From positions 1-64,000 of the forward strand of contig CACIRV010000003.1 of NCBI GenBank assembly GCA_902589155.1: 64,000 nucleotides of DNA, written 5' to 3'. The stretch is from an uncultured Pelagibacteraceae bacterium. Lineage in GTDB: Bacteria > Pseudomonadota > Alphaproteobacteria > Pelagibacterales > Pelagibacteraceae. Every line of letters begins with the position of its first letter. Position 1 is the first letter of the stretch. The notes below the pieces were generated by a model that did no database searches, was not told where the DNA came from, and saw only the letters and a list, made by a program, of their open reading frames with translations. The position numbers and the translations under genes are program-made. Below, one piece after another: positions 61,620 through 64,000 of the stretch.

Positions 61620-62402
61620 ATGAAAAAAATTTTAGGGATCGTGGTTCTGGGTCTGTTGTGGTGCAATACTACACAGGCAGAAACTAATTGGATAAAAAAA
61701 AAAAGTGATAAATCTTCTAAAGTAACGATAAAAAGAGAAAAAGTTGAGGCATCAAAAACATTAGGAATAAATGGAAAGTATGTAGGTAAAAATTTATTAG
61801 ATTTTTATAAATTTAAAAATAAAAAAACAAGAGATGATTATAAGCTAGAAGACAGGCTCAAATATCTAGAAGACAGGCTTAAAAATAATTCTAGTGGAAA
61901 TAAATATAAATATTATGAAATGGAGCTAAGTAGTTGCAGGCCGCCAGGAAGGGGATTCACATCAAGAGTTCAGCAAGAATATTTATCTGATAAAATAAGA
62001 GAAGCAGAGATATTAGATGATCTTGATTTTTGCATAGAATTTGTTCAATTATTATCTGATGATGGCAATTTAATAATTCGGTCAATTGTTGGAGGATTTT
62101 ACACTTATACAAATTGTGTAGGACCTCTAAATGAAATTTATATTAATTTTAAAAAATCATATCGGAATTGGGGTATAAAAAAAACTAATGATCGAGGCAC
62201 AAGATCCGTATCTAATAATGAATTGGTGTATGCATATAAACAGGATTGGTTTACAAAAAACACTCCGGGGAAATTATGGGAGAAATATATTCGTTTAAAC
62301 TCTGGTCATGAAATTAATTTTAAATGTTTAATCTTTGAAAGTACAATCAATAAAGAAAAAACAAATCTTATTTTAATAAGAATTAATAAATGGAAAATTT
62401 AA
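61620..62402 (+). CDS. Secreted protein of unknown function
   Basis: 260 residues from ATG 61620; a longer frame from 61572 overlaps soxG and lacks a proper signal. Signal peptide MKKILGIVVLGLLWCNTTQA, lysine-rich start, a helical repeat (KLEDRLKYLEDRLK), and cysteines in pairs. The segment GINGKYVGKNLLDFYKF resembles GMSIGDSLLD of the family near 26-28 kb, and the C-terminus has a similar GHEINFKC block, so a distant relation is possible. Last gene downstream of sox; overlaps the exporter by 13 nt. Confidence 0.65.
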   Translation: MKKILGIVVLGLLWCNTTQAETNWIKKKSDKSSKVTIKREKVEASKTLGINGKYVGKNLLDFYKFKNKKTRDDYKLEDRLKYLEDRLKNNSSGNKYKYYEMELSSCRPPGRGFTSRVQQEYLSDKIREAEILDDLDFCIEFVQLLSDDGNLIIRSIVGGFYTYTNCVGPLNEIYINFKKSYRNWGIKKTNDRGTRSVSNNELVYAYKQDWFTKNTPGKLWEKYIRLNSGHEINFKCLIFESTINKEKTNLILIRINKWKI

Positions 62403-63007
62403 TACTGGGTTTCTTGACTGGTGGAAGCCTAATATTAGCAATAGGTCCTCAAAATCTTTTTGTCATTGAACAAGGACTAAAAAGAAATTTCGTATTTACC
62501 ATCACAACAATTTGCGCTGCTTCAGATATATTGTTAATTTTTCTTGGCATATTTATTTATCATATTTTTGATTCTATATCTTTAGAGGTAGAAGTAATTT
62601 TAAATATCATATTAATTGTATTTTTGATTAATTACATCAAGGATAAGATTGGTAATTTAAAAAAAGAATATAAAATTAAGAATATAGAACGATCTCAAAA
62701 TTTTAAAAATATAATCTTAAAAACATTGGGTTTTACCTATCTAAACCCCCATGTTTATTCTGATACTGTTTTTATTTTAGGAAACATATCAAAAAATTTT
62801 GCACTACAAGACAAATTTTATTTTGCTTTTGGAGCATCATTTGCCTCCATTATATTTTTTTATTCTTTGGGTTATATGTCCAGTATGTTTGCAAATTTTA
62901 TTAAAAAGAAAAATACCTGGAAATATATAAACAGTTTTATTATATCTTTTATGTCAGTTTTAGTAATATTTATAATTTATGATACTTACGACCGTTTATT
63001 CTCATAA
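62390..63007 (+). CDS. LysE/ArgO-family amino acid exporter
   Basis: 205 residues, six membrane segments, with the LysE N-terminal signature LTGGSLILAIGPQNLFVIEQGLKR. This family exports basic amino acids and other small molecules; the specific substrate is unclear. Convergent, with a 22-nt overlap, to the HD-domain gene. Confidence 0.88.
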   Translation: MENLILGFLTGGSLILAIGPQNLFVIEQGLKRNFVFTITTICAASDILLIFLGIFIYHIFDSISLEVEVILNIILIVFLINYIKDKIGNLKKEYKIKNIERSQNFKNIILKTLGFTYLNPHVYSDTVFILGNISKNFALQDKFYFAFGASFASIIFFYSLGYMSSMFANFIKKKNTWKYINSFIISFMSVLVIFIIYDTYDRLFS

Positions 63008-63549
63008 GGTGTTCTACTAAAAATTTTTCTTACGTAAGGTTCAAAGTCTTTTAAACTTAATGATTCATAATTAGGATCAAAAGATTTTTGATCCCATTTT
63101 TCACAAAAATTAACAGTATCTTTAAAATATTTATGATCCTTAAATTTGTCTCTTTCATTTTTATTTCCACCAAGATGATGAGCGTAATAATACATCTGAA
63201 ATACACCGTGATTAGCAACTATCCAATAAGTTTTTTCACTCACGTAAGGTTTTAAAACTGCAGCTGCATATTCTGCATGATTTAATGGAGCTAATTCATC
63301 CCCTATATCATGTAGTAAGGCGGCTACGATCATCTCATCGCTTGCACCATCTTTTAATGCTCTAGTGGCAGTTTGCAAAGAGTGCTCTAACCTTGAAACT
63401 TGGTAGCCTTCTAAAGTTTTTGTGAGAGTACTCATAAAATTTAATACTCTGTCTGCTGTTCCCTCAATAAATTTTTTTTCATGTTTATCTAGAAGAAGGT
63501 AATCTTCTTTTGTTCCTTTTTTCATTTCTTTAAAACTTACTTTGCTCAT
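62986..63549 (-). CDS. TmpB/PhnZ-like HD-domain oxygenase
   Basis: 187-residue HD-domain protein of the mixed-valent di-iron oxygenase type: EGYQVSRLEHSLQTATRAL and VAALLHDIGDEL. Candidate iron ligands His56, His80-Asp81, His91, His114 and Asp153 have the H-24-HD spacing of PhnZ and MIOX. Such enzymes cut the C-P bond of 1-hydroxy-phosphonates made by a partner dioxygenase. The partner gene is directly upstream with a 4-nt ATGA overlap. Substrate (TMAEP, AEP or another) is inferred; a hydrolytic HD phosphatase cannot be fully excluded. Confidence 0.72.
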   Translation of the reverse strand: MSKVSFKEMKKGTKEDYLLLDKHEKKFIEGTADRVLNFMSTLTKTLEGYQVSRLEHSLQTATRALKDGASDEMIVAALLHDIGDELAPLNHAEYAAAVLKPYVSEKTYWIVANHGVFQMYYYAHHLGGNKNERDKFKDHKYFKDTVNFCEKWDQKSFDPNYESLSLKDFEPYVRKIFSRTPYENKRS

Positions 63550-64000
63550 ATATTGAATTTTCTTTTTAAATTTTTCATATTACTTTCAACAGAGTCGTGA
63601 TCAACATAACAACCTTGTAAATGTCTTTCTCCTACGGACATATTGTATGAAGTTCTGCCATGAAGAGTTCTATAATTATCCATGATCATTATATCACCTG
63701 GCTTTAGTTTAAATTCGATCATAAAATTTTTTGAATTACATAATTTTATGAAGAGAGATCTTGCTTTATAGAATTGATTTAATTTGTCTTTTTTTAAAAC
63801 TGGCACATAGTCTAATCGAGGGCTTAGTCTTACTCTTTTTATCGTGTTGTCTGAGTTTAATTCAATAGTTTCACCCCAGTTCTCTAAAATAGTTTTGCTA
63901 TCCTGATAAGTAAATCTAATTTTTATTGAACTTAGTAATTGGAAATATTTTGGATATCTTTTTCTTAAATGATTAGCTATTGAAAAACCATCGGATAAGG
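63546..64000 (-). CDS. Gamma-butyrobetaine-hydroxylase-like dioxygenase (TmpA-type), 3' part
   Basis: The frame is open to the window edge, so only the C-terminal about 150 residues are visible. The DGFSIANHLRKRYPKYF region, PGDIMIMDNYRTLHGR (last His of the Fe facial triad and the 2-oxoglutarate-binding Arg) and GERHLQGCYVDHDS are characteristic of the BBOX/TmpA family. Coupled to an HD oxygenase, it fits TmpA, which hydroxylates 2-(trimethylamino)ethylphosphonate, rather than carnitine synthesis. N-terminus lies outside. Confidence 0.75.
   Translation of the reverse strand, partial: LSDGFSIANHLRKRYPKYFQLLSSIKIRFTYQDSKTILENWGETIELNSDNTIKRVRLSPRLDYVPVLKKDKLNQFYKARSLFIKLCNSKNFMIEFKLKPGDIMIMDNYRTLHGRTSYNMSVGERHLQGCYVDHDSVESNMKNLKRKFNI

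Overview
The window is a compact, very AT-rich, alphaproteobacterial chromosome segment with tiny or negative intergenic spacing and lysine/asparagine/isoleucine-rich proteins. The gene order (alphaproteobacterial dcw cluster, hflK-hflC-DUF2065-htrA, permuted two-piece tmRNA, tandem SAM-II/SAM-V type leader before metY, soxBDAG) points to the SAR11 clade (Pelagibacterales, Candidatus Pelagibacter relatives). This assignment is inferred from gene content and style; no database search was possible. No rRNA, tRNA, CRISPR array, transposase, integrase or phage structural gene was found.

Layout: (1) 1-17.1 kb, plus strand: cell wall and division cluster ftsI(partial)-murE/murF fusion-mraY-murD-ftsW-murG-murC-murB-ddl-ftsQ-ftsA-lpxC-bamD-ligA. 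ftsZ is not in its usual place after ftsA, and the FtsA-like protein has lost the usual nucleotide-binding signatures. (2) 17.1-24.2 kb: pepP, uvrD, an AsmA-like protein, fumC, a MazG-like pyrophosphohydrolase and a 26-codon membrane ORF. (3) 24.2-29.6 kb: an accessory region between selO and ssrA (two-piece tmRNA). It holds small secreted or membrane proteins separated by direct copies of the 3'-terminal hairpin of ssrA, which looks like serial insertion at the tmRNA end. (4) 29.6-34.1 kb: thyX and a three-gene phosphonate biosynthesis operon (cytidylyltransferase-PEP mutase fusion, phosphonopyruvate decarboxylase, phosphonoacetaldehyde reductase). (5) 34.1-39.5 kb: mrp, hflK, hflC, DUF2065, htrA, miaA. 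(6) 39.5-44.5 kb: ilvB-ilvH-ilvC-leuA branched-chain amino acid genes. (7) 44.5-50.5 kb: rod-shape operon mreB-mreC-mreD-mrdA-rodA and a bactofilin. (8) 50.5-54.9 kb: a D-amino-acid dehydrogenase-like enzyme, an EamA transporter, a D-2-hydroxyacid dehydrogenase and two tandem paralogous lipoproteins. (9) 54.9-61.6 kb: metY with its double SAM riboswitch leader, and divergently the heterotetrameric sarcosine oxidase operon. (10) 61.6-64 kb: a secreted unknown protein, a LysE-type exporter, and on the minus strand an HD-domain oxygenase preceded by a partial gamma-butyrobetaine-hydroxylase-like dioxygenase, a pair resembling the TmpA/TmpB phosphonate-cleaving system.

The most interesting parts are the ssrA-derived repeat array (a recombinase-free cassette array in this window, with copies apparently more degenerate farther from ssrA), the presence of both phosphonate synthesis and a candidate phosphonate cleavage pair, the degenerate FtsA with no adjacent ftsZ, and the two stacked SAM sensors on metY.
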